Origin: Burkholderiales bacterium UBA2463
GTDB lineage: Bacteria > Pseudomonadota > Gammaproteobacteria > Burkholderiales > Burkholderiaceae_A
Assembly: GCA_002342295.1 (NCBI GenBank)
Contig: DDPR01000010.1
Coordinates: forward strand, 287,331 to 338,485
Direction of reading: 5' to 3'
Length of the DNA: 51,155 nucleotides
The notes below the pieces were generated by a model. That model was not told where the DNA came from, did not search any database, and worked only from the letters and a program-made list of their open reading frames with translations. Both the position numbers and the translations under genes were made by a program. Below are positions 30,618-38,553 of the stretch, piece after piece (the stretch's first letter is position 1; each line of letters starts with the position of its first letter).

Positions 30618-33173
30618 TCAGCCTAGTGTATCGAGAAAGCTCTTGAGCTTGTCGCTGCGGCTCGGATGACGAAGTTTTCGCAGCGCCTTGGCCTCAATCT
30701 GACGAATCCGTTCCCGGGTCACATCGAATTGCTTTCCGACTTCCTCGAGCGTGTGGTCGCTGGTCATCTCGACGCCAAATCGCATCCGCAGAACCTTGGC
30801 CTCACGAGGCGTGAGCGAATCGAGCACCTCCTTCACCACGTCTCGCATGGAGTCCTGCAGGGCGGCCTCATGCGGCTGAAGCGTGTTGGTGTCCTCAATG
30901 AAATCTCCAAGATGCGAGTCGTCGTCGTCACCGATAGGCGTCTCCATGGAGATGGGCTCTTTGGCGATCTTCAGGATCTTGCGAATCTTGTCCTCGGGCA
31001 TTTCCATCTTGATGGCAAGCTCGGCCGGGTCTGGCTCCTTGCCGGTCTCTTGTAGGAGTTGGCGGGAGATGCGATTCATCTTGTTGATGGTCTCGATCAT
31101 GTGCACTGGGATGCGAATCGTGCGGGCCTGATCGGCGATGGAGCGGGTAATCGCCTGTCGAATCCACCAGGTTGCATAGGTGGAGAACTTGTAGCCGCGG
31201 CGATACTCAAACTTATCGACCGCCTTCATGAGGCCGATGTTTCCCTCCTGAATAAGGTCGAGAAACTGCAGGCCGCGGTTGGTGTATTTCTTGGCGATGG
31301 AGATGACCAGACGAAGGTTGGCCTCGGTCATCTCGCGCTTGGCCTCCTTGGCCTTTTTCTCGCCCCGACTCATCAGCTGATTGATGGCGCGAAGGTCTGC
31401 GAGTGGAAGCACGGCACGCGACTGAATGTCGATGAGACGCTGCTGCAGCTCTTGGAGGGCGGGCAGGTTGCGCTCTAGGAGTGGCAGCCGGGAGCCAGCG
31501 ACAGCAGCGCCCTTCTTGGAGAAAAAGTCGAGGCGGACCTCGTTGCCGGGGAAATTCTTCAGGAACCAGTCAACGGGCAGACCCACCTTATCAACAGCGA
31601 TGTTGCGCAGGGCCCGCTCGATTCGACGCACCTCATCGACCTGATTGCGCAGCGTGTCGGCAAGGCGCTCCACCATCTTGGCGGTAAATCGAATGCCCAT
31701 TAACTCGTTACTGATGTTCTCTTGGGCGCGGTTGTAGGCAACCGACTTATAGCCCTCTGACTGGAAGGCTCGACGCATGCGGTCGAACTGCTTCTCGATG
31801 GTCGCGAACTTCTCGAGGGCCGCCTGACGACGCTCCTCAAGTCGCGCCTTACTTGCCGTGTCTTCGCCGGAGTCGTCATCCTCCTCAATGGCAATCTCAG
31901 CCTCAGCGGGCGCCAAAAGGTCTTCCTCTGGCGCGTTGGGGTCGACGAGTCCGTCGACAACCTCCTCGATGCGCATGGTGCCCTCGCGAATCTTGGTCGC
32001 GTGATCGAGGATTTCGTGGATGGTGGTCGGACACGAGGAAATGGCTAGCACCATCTCGCGAAGGCCCGCCTCGATTCGCTTGGCAATGGCAATCTCGCCT
32101 TCGCGCGTGAGCAGCTCCACGGTTCCCATCTCACGCATGTACATGCGAACTGGGTCGGTGGTGCGGCCAAATTCGGAGTCGACAACCGTCGAGAGGGCGG
32201 CCTCTGCCTCCTCCTCGGCATCGTCACTGTCGGTCGCGGTCGTGCTGCCCGAAAGGAGCAGCGTCTCGGTATCGGGGGTGGTCTCGTAGACCGAGATGCT
32301 CCACTCCTGGAAGGTGGCGATGATGGACTCCATCTGGTCGGAGTCAATCTGAACATCGGGGAGGTGATCGCTGATGTCTGCGTGGGTAAGGTAGCCGCGC
32401 TCCTTGCCAAGAAGAATCAGCGACTTCAGGCGGTTCTTGCGAGCCTCCACCTCTTCGGGAGACAGCGGCCCCGAGGGCATGAACTCCAGGAGCTTCTTGT
32501 CACGCGAGCGCCGACCACCCTTCTTGGGCGCGGGAGCAGCGGGCTCGAGCGCGACAACGGCATCGGCATCTTCGGCAGAGTCGTCCTCCGCCTCGGGAAT
32601 GGATTCGTCCTCCGAGGTCGCAGCGGCAGCCTTCGCGGGGCGACCGGGCTTGCCGCCTGATTTTGTTGCAGGCCTTGCGGGTGCGGTCTTCGAGGGTGCG
32701 GTCTTTGAAGGCGTGGGCTTCGAGGAGGCCTTGGCAGACGGCTTTGCGGGCGGCTTTGCGGGTGTCTTAGTGGGTGTCTGAGCGGGTGTCTTGGCAGCCG
32801 CCTTGGGCGGCGCCTTCGGAGCCGGCTTTGCTGGCAGTGACGCCTTGGGGACGGCCTTTGGACTGGATTTTGGTGCAGCCTTTGGGCTGGCCTTTGTCGG
32901 AGCCTTCGCGGCTTCCTTCTTTGGCGCGGGCTTGGCCGAGGCCTTTGAGTGGTCGGACTTTGCGGGGGCGCCCCGCAGCTTTGCGATGGCTCGCTCGAGC
33001 GCGGCATCTGCAGGCCCCTTCTTCGCATGGGGAGCGCTCTTCACAGCAGACTTACCCCCAGCTTTCACGGCAGACTTTTTGGCACTGGAAGCGCTTAAAG
33101 GCTTCTTGGGGGAGGGCTTGGCGGCAGGTTTTTTGGCTGAAGATTTGCTTGCGGCTTTGGGTTTAGAGGCCAT
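30618..33173 (-). CDS. rpoD: Primary sigma factor RpoD (sigma-70)
   Basis: RpoD directs RNA polymerase to housekeeping promoters. From the ATG at 33173 it has 851 residues, long for the family. Residues 1 to about 225 are a Lys/Ala/Pro/Ser/Thr repeat tail resembling histone H1 tails, common in Burkholderiales RpoD but very long here. Region 1.1 follows, then 1.2 (DPVRMYMREMG), the non-conserved spacer, region 2 (LRLVISIAKKYTNRGLQFLD and YKFSTYATWWIRQAI), region 3 and region 4 (TSDHTLEEVGKQFDVTRERI). An upstream ATG at 33197 is less likely; GGAG lies five bases before 33173. It is the last gene of rpsU-yqeY-dnaG-rpoD. Confidence 0.96.
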   Translation of the reverse strand: MASKPKAASKSSAKKPAAKPSPKKPLSASSAKKSAVKAGGKSAVKSAPHAKKGPADAALERAIAKLRGAPAKSDHSKASAKPAPKKEAAKAPTKASPKAAPKSSPKAVPKASLPAKPAPKAPPKAAAKTPAQTPTKTPAKPPAKPSAKASSKPTPSKTAPSKTAPARPATKSGGKPGRPAKAAAATSEDESIPEAEDDSAEDADAVVALEPAAPAPKKGGRRSRDKKLLEFMPSGPLSPEEVEARKNRLKSLILLGKERGYLTHADISDHLPDVQIDSDQMESIIATFQEWSISVYETTPDTETLLLSGSTTATDSDDAEEEAEAALSTVVDSEFGRTTDPVRMYMREMGTVELLTREGEIAIAKRIEAGLREMVLAISSCPTTIHEILDHATKIREGTMRIEEVVDGLVDPNAPEEDLLAPAEAEIAIEEDDDSGEDTASKARLEERRQAALEKFATIEKQFDRMRRAFQSEGYKSVAYNRAQENISNELMGIRFTAKMVERLADTLRNQVDEVRRIERALRNIAVDKVGLPVDWFLKNFPGNEVRLDFFSKKGAAVAGSRLPLLERNLPALQELQQRLIDIQSRAVLPLADLRAINQLMSRGEKKAKEAKREMTEANLRLVISIAKKYTNRGLQFLDLIQEGNIGLMKAVDKFEYRRGYKFSTYATWWIRQAITRSIADQARTIRIPVHMIETINKMNRISRQLLQETGKEPDPAELAIKMEMPEDKIRKILKIAKEPISMETPIGDDDDSHLGDFIEDTNTLQPHEAALQDSMRDVVKEVLDSLTPREAKVLRMRFGVEMTSDHTLEEVGKQFDVTRERIRQIEAKALRKLRHPSRSDKLKSFLDTLG

Positions 33174-33247
33174 CTGTGCTCCGAGGTGCGCGTTCAAGCT
33201 TTTTTAAGCAGTCGAACCCTCGAATTTAACCCAATTACAAGCTTTGG

Positions 33248-35038
33248 TCAAGATTTTGCGGCCAGATCCGCACGAAGCCCCGCGATGCGCCCGCGCAGGG
33301 CTCGAAGCTCCTCCAGACTCTGCGGGGAAGTCTGGCTCGCGAGCTCGCTTGCGGCGCGCTCAAGGGCTCTCAAGGCTAGGGACTGGGAGGCAAGCCACAG
33401 CTCTCGTCGAATCGTCTCGTCGTTGCTCGACATCAGGTCGTCCATAGCCGGAGAGGGAGCTGCGAGCTTGCGAAAGAGCGCGAAGGTGGGGTGGGCGGGA
33501 TCCTGCTGGAGTGCGGACTCGAAAAGACTCGCATAGCCTGCACCCTCACTGGCCCGCTCGGTCAGCCAATCTCGCAAGGACCGCTCCGATGGCGACATCT
33601 GCTGCAGAACTTCCTGGGGCAGCTCATGTGCCCACTCCGGTCGGCGAACCAGAAGGGCAAGGAGGCGCTCGACCAGGGGAACAACAGGGCTGTCGGTGGA
33701 TCGCCGCTGGGGCTTGGGCGCCACTCTCGACGCATGTCCAGCAGCGACCGGAAGCACCCCGAGACTCGACGGATCGGCCTGAAACCTTTGAGCGGCTGCC
33801 CGGGCAATCTGCTGACGAAGATCGCCAGCGGGCATGAGCGCCAGCAGACGCCGAGCCTCGGCGGTCGCAGCCGCTCGGCCCTCCGCCTGGGACAGGTCAA
33901 GGCCCTCTGCGGCTCGAGCAAGCAAAAAGGCTGAGAGCGGGGTGCTCTGAGCCACGTGATCGCGCAGTGCCTGCTGCCCGAACGCACGCACAAAGGAGTC
34001 TGGATCATGCTCAGGCGGCAAAAACGCAAACCGAACACCCAGCCGCCCTTTCAAGGCGGGCAGGCTCACCTCAAGGGCCTTTGCAGCGGCCCGACGGCCG
34101 GCTGCATCGCCATCAAACATGAAGACCACAGACGGAGCCAGTCGACCGAGCAGTCTCAGATGGTCAGGCGTGGTCGCTGTGCCCAACGTGGCCACCACAT
34201 GGCCGAGCCCATGCTGGGCAAGGGCGACAACGTCCATGTAGCCCTCGACCACCCAGACCTCCTGAGCGGCCCGAATGGCCTGACGGCCCTCAAAGAGTCC
34301 ATAGAGGGCCTGGCCCTTTGAAAAAAGAGGGGTCTCTGGCGAATTGAGGTACTTGGGCTCATCCGAGCCCAGCGTCCGAGCCCCAAAACCGAGCACCTCG
34401 CCTCGCTCACTCAAGATGGGGAACATCAGCCGGTTCCGAAAGCGGTCATACCGCTTGTCGCGCCCCCCTTCCTCGGAATGAATGACGAGGCCGGACTCGA
34501 CCAGCTCTGGGCTCTCATAATCCCCAAACACCGCCTGCAGCGGCTGCCAGCCCTCCGGTGCAAAGCCGAGACTGAAGCGCTTTGCGCTCTCTCCCGTGAT
34601 GCCTCGCCCCTTCAGGTAGGCAATCGCGGAGTCAGACTCTCTGAGCCTGCGCTTATAAAACTGCGCAGCTTGAGCCAAGCGATCATGCAGGCGTGCACGC
34701 TGGTCTTGGGCGCGCTTGCGGTCCTCGGGCGAGCTGGCGCCTCGCTCCTCCTGGGGCACTTCCAGTCCGACTCGTCTGGCGAGCTCTTCGACCGCCTGCG
34801 GGAAAGAGAGCCCGAGATGCTCAATGACAAATCCTAGGGCCGTTCCATGCGCCCCGCAGCCAAAGCAGTGATAGAACTGCTTGGTGGGGCTGACAGAAAA
34901 AGAGGGGGACTTCTCGGTGTGGAATGGGCAGAGGCCCGAATAGTTGGCGCCACCCCTTTTGAGCTGAACGTACCCGCCCACCAGCTCCACGATGTCGACG
35001 CGCGCAAGGAGCGTGTCGATGAAGGACTGGGGAATCAT
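33248..35038 (-). CDS. dnaG: DNA primase DnaG
   Basis: DnaG makes RNA primers at the replication fork. The 596-residue protein has the CHC2 zinc finger near residues 37-65 (CPFHTEKSPSFSV and YHCFGCGAHG), the RNA-polymerase core, the Toprim domain with VWVVEGYMDVVAL and VVFMFDGDAAGRR (about 255-330), and a C-terminal DnaB-interaction region. Length and order of domains are normal. It starts four bases after the yqeY stop, in the macromolecular synthesis operon order with rpoD next. Confidence 0.96.
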   Translation of the reverse strand: MIPQSFIDTLLARVDIVELVGGYVQLKRGGANYSGLCPFHTEKSPSFSVSPTKQFYHCFGCGAHGTALGFVIEHLGLSFPQAVEELARRVGLEVPQEERGASSPEDRKRAQDQRARLHDRLAQAAQFYKRRLRESDSAIAYLKGRGITGESAKRFSLGFAPEGWQPLQAVFGDYESPELVESGLVIHSEEGGRDKRYDRFRNRLMFPILSERGEVLGFGARTLGSDEPKYLNSPETPLFSKGQALYGLFEGRQAIRAAQEVWVVEGYMDVVALAQHGLGHVVATLGTATTPDHLRLLGRLAPSVVFMFDGDAAGRRAAAKALEVSLPALKGRLGVRFAFLPPEHDPDSFVRAFGQQALRDHVAQSTPLSAFLLARAAEGLDLSQAEGRAAATAEARRLLALMPAGDLRQQIARAAAQRFQADPSSLGVLPVAAGHASRVAPKPQRRSTDSPVVPLVERLLALLVRRPEWAHELPQEVLQQMSPSERSLRDWLTERASEGAGYASLFESALQQDPAHPTFALFRKLAAPSPAMDDLMSSNDETIRRELWLASQSLALRALERAASELASQTSPQSLEELRALRGRIAGLRADLAAKS

Positions 35039-35042
35039 CCCC

Positions 35043-35504
35043 TCATTGTGAGAGTTTTTCTTTCAGCAGGCGAGAGACGAGACCCATGTCCGCGCGCCCA
35101 GCGAGGCGGGGCTTGAGCAGAGCCATGGCCTTGCCCATTGCTGCGGGACCCTTCGGCTCGCCAGAGGCGAGAAGCTCGGCGAGAGCGCTCTCGACCTCAC
35201 TGGTCACCTCCCCTTCACTCAGGGCTGCAGGCATGTAGGACTCGAGCAAGGTGAGTTCAGCCGACTCCTTCTGAGCAAGGTCCGGACGGTTTCCGGCGTG
35301 AAACTGGGTGATGGCGTCTTTGCGTTGCTTGACCATCTTGTCGAGCACCGCGAGCACTGCGGCGTCATCGAGCTCGATGCGCTCGTCGACTTCTTTTTGC
35401 TTGATGGCTGCGGAGATGAGACGGAGCGTTCCGAGTCGCTCACTGTCTTTGGCCCGCATGGCCGCCTTGATGTCCTCTGCGAGACGCTCTTTCAGGCTGG
35501 CCAT
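35043..35504 (-). CDS. GatB/YqeY domain protein
   Basis: The 153-residue protein is the stand-alone YqeY family, related to the C-terminal tRNA-binding domain of GatB, and is often encoded between rpsU and dnaG. Its function is not settled; a role in tRNA or transamidation is suggested for the domain. Family features are MASLKERLAEDIKAAMRAKD, the central LRLISAAIKQKEVDER and LLESYMPAALSE, and the C-terminal AMALLKPRLAGRADMGLVS. It lies 25 bases after rpsU and is followed at once by dnaG. Length is normal. Confidence 0.9.
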   Translation of the reverse strand: MASLKERLAEDIKAAMRAKDSERLGTLRLISAAIKQKEVDERIELDDAAVLAVLDKMVKQRKDAITQFHAGNRPDLAQKESAELTLLESYMPAALSEGEVTSEVESALAELLASGEPKGPAAMGKAMALLKPRLAGRADMGLVSRLLKEKLSQ

Positions 35505-35529
35505 TGAGGCGGACCCGCGACGTGCGGGC

Positions 35530-35742
35530 TTAGTATTTACGGGCGGGGATGGTCTGGCTGCGCACGCGCTTGTAGTGGCGCTTCACAGCAGCGGCTTTTT
35601 TCCGCTTGCGCTCAGCCGTGGGCTTCTCATAGAACTCGCGCGCACGCAGATCGTTTAACAGGCCGATCTTCTCGATGGTGCGCTTAAAGCGGCGCATGGC
35701 CGCCTCAAAGGGCTCATTTTCTTTTACGCGAACTAAAGGCAT
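35530..35742 (-). CDS. rpsU: Small ribosomal subunit protein bS21
   Basis: bS21 is a small basic protein of the 30S subunit needed for initiation. The 70-residue protein matches the family throughout: MPLVRVKENEPFEAAMRRFK at the start, then EREFYEKPTAERKRKKAAAVK-like basic helix and a short tail. It is the first gene of the rpsU-yqeY-dnaG-rpoD unit. It is divergent from tsaD, with 72 bases between them that should contain the operon promoter; no clear -35/-10 pair was seen. Confidence 0.95.
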   Translation of the reverse strand: MPLVRVKENEPFEAAMRRFKRTIEKIGLLNDLRAREFYEKPTAERKRKKAAAVKRHYKRVRSQTIPARKY

Positions 35743-35814
35743 CCTGCTCGGACCTCTCTTCTAGAATGAACATCTGGCAAAAAAACGCTTCGCCAGAAAG
35801 ACAATCAATAAGTA

Positions 35815-36981
35815 TTGCGGACGATACCCATTTTGGCAAGCCCCCCGCCCCAGACCGCCTTGAAGACCGCCTTCGCCTCGGAAAGCGATTCGGCGCCGAC
35901 CGTTCCCCAAGGCCAGAGCCTTCGCGTGCTTGGCATCGAGACCTCTTGTGACGAAACGGGGCTCGCAGTGATTGAGATTCAACCCTCCGCCTCCCCACTG
36001 GGCCCGCCCTCCGGCCGTATTCTCGGCGAGGCGCTGCACTCCCAGATCGACCTCCATGAAGTCTACGGCGGGGTCGTTCCTGAACTGGCCTCGCGCGACC
36101 ACCTCCTTCGCCTCATGCCTCTTCTCGATCAGGTCCTCGAAGGGGCGGGCTGCTCCTTGACGGACCTTGATCTCATCGCGGTCACCGAAGGCCCGGGCCT
36201 TGCGGGCGCGCTTCTCGTCGGCGTCAGTGTGGCCCATGGACTCGCAGCCGGCCTGGAAAAGCCTGTGATGGGTATTCACCACCTGGAGGCCCACCTCCTC
36301 TCACCCCTCCTCGATGAGTCGGGTGGCTCGCCCACCTTCCCCTTTCTGGCGCTCTTGGTGTCCGGGGGGCACACCCAGCTCATGCGCGTCGATGGCATCG
36401 GACGCTACAGCCTGCTTGGCGAGACCATCGACGACGCGGCAGGAGAGGCCTTTGATAAGACAGCCCAGCTCATGGGCCTTGGCTACCCCGGAGGCCCTCA
36501 GATTGCGCAGTGGGCACAGAAAGGAAACCCCCGCGCATTCAAGCTGCCGCGGCCTTTGCTCAACCGCCCCGGCCTCGACTTTAGCTTTGCGGGGCTCAAG
36601 ACGGCCGTACTCACCCAAGTGAGCCCCCTGCAGCCGATGACTGACCTGAGCCGAGCCGACATGGCTGCAAGCCTTCAAGAGGCCATCGTTGACGTGCTCA
36701 CCAGTCGCTGTGAGGCTGCGCTCACTCAGGCCGCTCTCAGGCAGTTGGTCGTTGCTGGGGGCGTCAGTGCCAACCTGCGACTTCGTGAGCGGCTCGCTGA
36801 GATGGCCCAAAGAATGGGCGCGGACGTGTTCTTCCCCGCTCCCAGACTCTGCACCGACAACGGCGTCATGGTGGCCTGGGCCGCCGGGCTCAGGCTCTTG
36901 AGTGGCCAGAGGGGTGAGCCCGCAGGGCAGCTGAGGGCCCGCCCCCGATGGCCCCTAGACGAGGTCCCCCTCGGCCCCTAA
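35815..36981 (+). CDS. tsaD: tRNA threonylcarbamoyladenosine transferase TsaD
   Basis: TsaD, with TsaB and TsaE, adds threonylcarbamoyl to A37 of ANN-decoding tRNAs. Conserved features are LGIETSCDETGLA, the metal-binding histidines in GIHHLEAHLLSP, LLVSGGHTQLM, the nucleotide-binding GVSANLRLRERL and DNGVMVAWAAG. The frame opens with a TTG at 35815 and has about 37 extra residues before LRVLGIETSCDE; the family usually starts at that point, where the only in-frame candidate is a GTG, so the start is unsure. It overlaps plsY by four bases (CTAA). A second A37 gene, tsaE, lies at 38554. Confidence 0.93.
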   Translation: MRTIPILASPPPQTALKTAFASESDSAPTVPQGQSLRVLGIETSCDETGLAVIEIQPSASPLGPPSGRILGEALHSQIDLHEVYGGVVPELASRDHLLRLMPLLDQVLEGAGCSLTDLDLIAVTEGPGLAGALLVGVSVAHGLAAGLEKPVMGIHHLEAHLLSPLLDESGGSPTFPFLALLVSGGHTQLMRVDGIGRYSLLGETIDDAAGEAFDKTAQLMGLGYPGGPQIAQWAQKGNPRAFKLPRPLLNRPGLDFSFAGLKTAVLTQVSPLQPMTDLSRADMAASLQEAIVDVLTSRCEAALTQAALRQLVVAGGVSANLRLRERLAEMAQRMGADVFFPAPRLCTDNGVMVAWAAGLRLLSGQRGEPAGQLRARPRWPLDEVPLGP

Positions 36982-37646
36982 CTCTTTTCCTCGGTGCGGG
37001 CCAAGAGGCTGCGGATGTTTTGGTGATGGCGGGCGATAAGAAGGGCCGTCATGCTCAGCAGAGCCCAAAAGACTGGGTTTAGAAAGTCGGGGGCACCGCC
37101 TCCAGAGGCCCCCCCATCAAGGCCCAGGAGCCACCATATGGGCGCACTGGCCGCGGCCGTGAGAGCCGAGAGCGAGGAGATGCGAGTGAGCGCGAATACG
37201 CCCAACCAGACCGCAAGACAGGCAAGCCCGAGCCAGCCGCTAAGGCCCAGAAGAATGCCCAGGGCCGTAGCCACCCCCTTGCCGCCGCGAAAGCCGAAGT
37301 AGATGGGGAAGAGGTGGCCCAAAAAAGCGGCCAGCGCGACGCTGGCAAGAACCCACTGCGAAGACTGTGCATCGAGCTGAGCGGCCTGACTGGCCTGCGA
37401 GGCCAGCAGCACGGCAACAAGCCCCTTGAGCGCATCCCCCAGAAGTGTGAGGGCCGCGGCCCGCTTGTCGCCGCTTCGAAGCATGTTGGTGGCGCCCGGA
37501 TTCTTTGATCCATAGCTCCGAGGGTCTGCCAAGCCCCGCAGCCGACTGACCAAAATGGCAAAGGAGAGTGAGCCCAGGAGGTAGCCCAGGAGGGCCATGA
37601 GCAACAGGAACTGGGTCAGGCTAAGCGCGGGGATGATGTTGGGCAT
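36978..37646 (-). CDS. plsY: Glycerol-3-phosphate acyltransferase PlsY
   Basis: PlsY acylates glycerol-3-phosphate from acyl-phosphate, the first step of phospholipid synthesis. From ATG 37646 it has 222 residues, including membrane helices and the conserved motifs GYLLGSLSFAILVSR, YGSKNPGATNMLR and FPIYFGFRGGKGVATA, which contain the active-site loops. The frame is open upstream to 37745, but the family begins near PNIIPALSL. It overlaps the 3' end of xerD by 26 bases and the tsaD stop by four. Being downstream of xerD on the same strand, the two are likely cotranscribed. Confidence 0.93.
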   Translation of the reverse strand: MPNIIPALSLTQFLLLMALLGYLLGSLSFAILVSRLRGLADPRSYGSKNPGATNMLRSGDKRAAALTLLGDALKGLVAVLLASQASQAAQLDAQSSQWVLASVALAAFLGHLFPIYFGFRGGKGVATALGILLGLSGWLGLACLAVWLGVFALTRISSLSALTAAASAPIWWLLGLDGGASGGGAPDFLNPVFWALLSMTALLIARHHQNIRSLLARTEEKS

Positions 37647-38550
37647 GGATTCGGCTGAGTCGATCTCGAGCGACGTGGGTATAGACCTGCGTGGTGGAGA
37701 TGTCGGCGTGGCCCAGAAGCATCTGAACGGCCCGAAGGTCCGCACCGTGATTCAGCAGGTGGGTGGCAAAGGCGTGCCGAAGCGTGTGAGGCGAGAGCGC
37801 AATTTCAATGCCCGCCTGCTTGGCGTAGCGACGAATGAGTTGCCAGAAATATTGTCGCGACATGGGGGCTGCGCGCTCGGTGACAAAAACGGCCTCGGCC
37901 AGAAGCGGGCCCAAAATAAGTGGCCGACCCTCCGCCAGGTAACGCGAGAGCCAGTGACCTGCCTCGTCTCCGAAGGGTACAAGCCGCTCCTTGCCGCCCT
38001 TGCCGGTAACGCGAACCATGCCCTCGGACAGACTCAGCTCAATGAGGCGAAGGCCCACCAGCTCAGAGACGCGCAGGCCCGTTGCGTACATCAGCTCCAG
38101 CATCGCCTTGTCGCGCAGGCCCCGCGCATCCTCAACTCTTGGCGCGGCCAGGAGCGAATCGACCTGCGACTCGCTCAAGGATTTTGGAAATCGGCTCGGC
38201 TGCCGAGCGGCTCGAATGAGACGACAGGGGTCATCGTCCCGACGACCCTGTCGAATCAGCCAGCCAAAATAACGACGCAGGCATGAGAGCCTACGATTAA
38301 AGCTCGTGGGCCGAAGGCTCTGATGCCTCTCAGTGAGGTAACGAGAGAGGAGTGCCGTATCGAGGTGCTCCAGAGCGTGAGATTTCTCAGCCGAGATGCT
38401 GCACCACGCGGCCAAGTCCGACAGATCCCTGCGATAGGCCGCCCGAGTGTTTTCGGACAGGCCGTCCTCCAGCCAGAGGGCGTCGCAGAATGCGGCGATG
38501 GACCTCTCATCATCGGGGCGCAGAGTAGGATGGAGCACAAACGTGGACAT
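37621..38550 (-). CDS. xerD: Site-specific tyrosine recombinase XerD
   Basis: XerD and XerC resolve chromosome dimers at dif during division. The 309-residue protein has an N-terminal SAM-like domain and a C-terminal catalytic domain with all residues visible: Arg in LMYATGLRVSELVG, Lys in TGKGGKERLVPFG, HTLRHAFATHLL (His, Arg), and LLGHADISTTQVYTHV (His and the nucleophile Tyr). The sequence GLSENTRAAYRRDLS is typical of XerD. It is chromosomal and not beside mobile-element genes, so an integrase role is unlikely. Its ATG and the tsaE ATG are divergent with only three bases between them. Confidence 0.93.
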   Translation of the reverse strand: MSTFVLHPTLRPDDERSIAAFCDALWLEDGLSENTRAAYRRDLSDLAAWCSISAEKSHALEHLDTALLSRYLTERHQSLRPTSFNRRLSCLRRYFGWLIRQGRRDDDPCRLIRAARQPSRFPKSLSESQVDSLLAAPRVEDARGLRDKAMLELMYATGLRVSELVGLRLIELSLSEGMVRVTGKGGKERLVPFGDEAGHWLSRYLAEGRPLILGPLLAEAVFVTERAAPMSRQYFWQLIRRYAKQAGIEIALSPHTLRHAFATHLLNHGADLRAVQMLLGHADISTTQVYTHVARDRLSRIHAQHHPRA

Positions 38551-38553
38551 CCC

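Noticed and set aside
32426..33028. Arg/Pro-rich frame inside rpoD on the same strand
   Set aside because: It is an out-of-frame reading of the repetitive RpoD tail.
37621..38550. Tyrosine recombinase as sign of an integrated element
   Set aside because: It has XerD features, lies among housekeeping genes and no attachment repeats or phage genes flank it.
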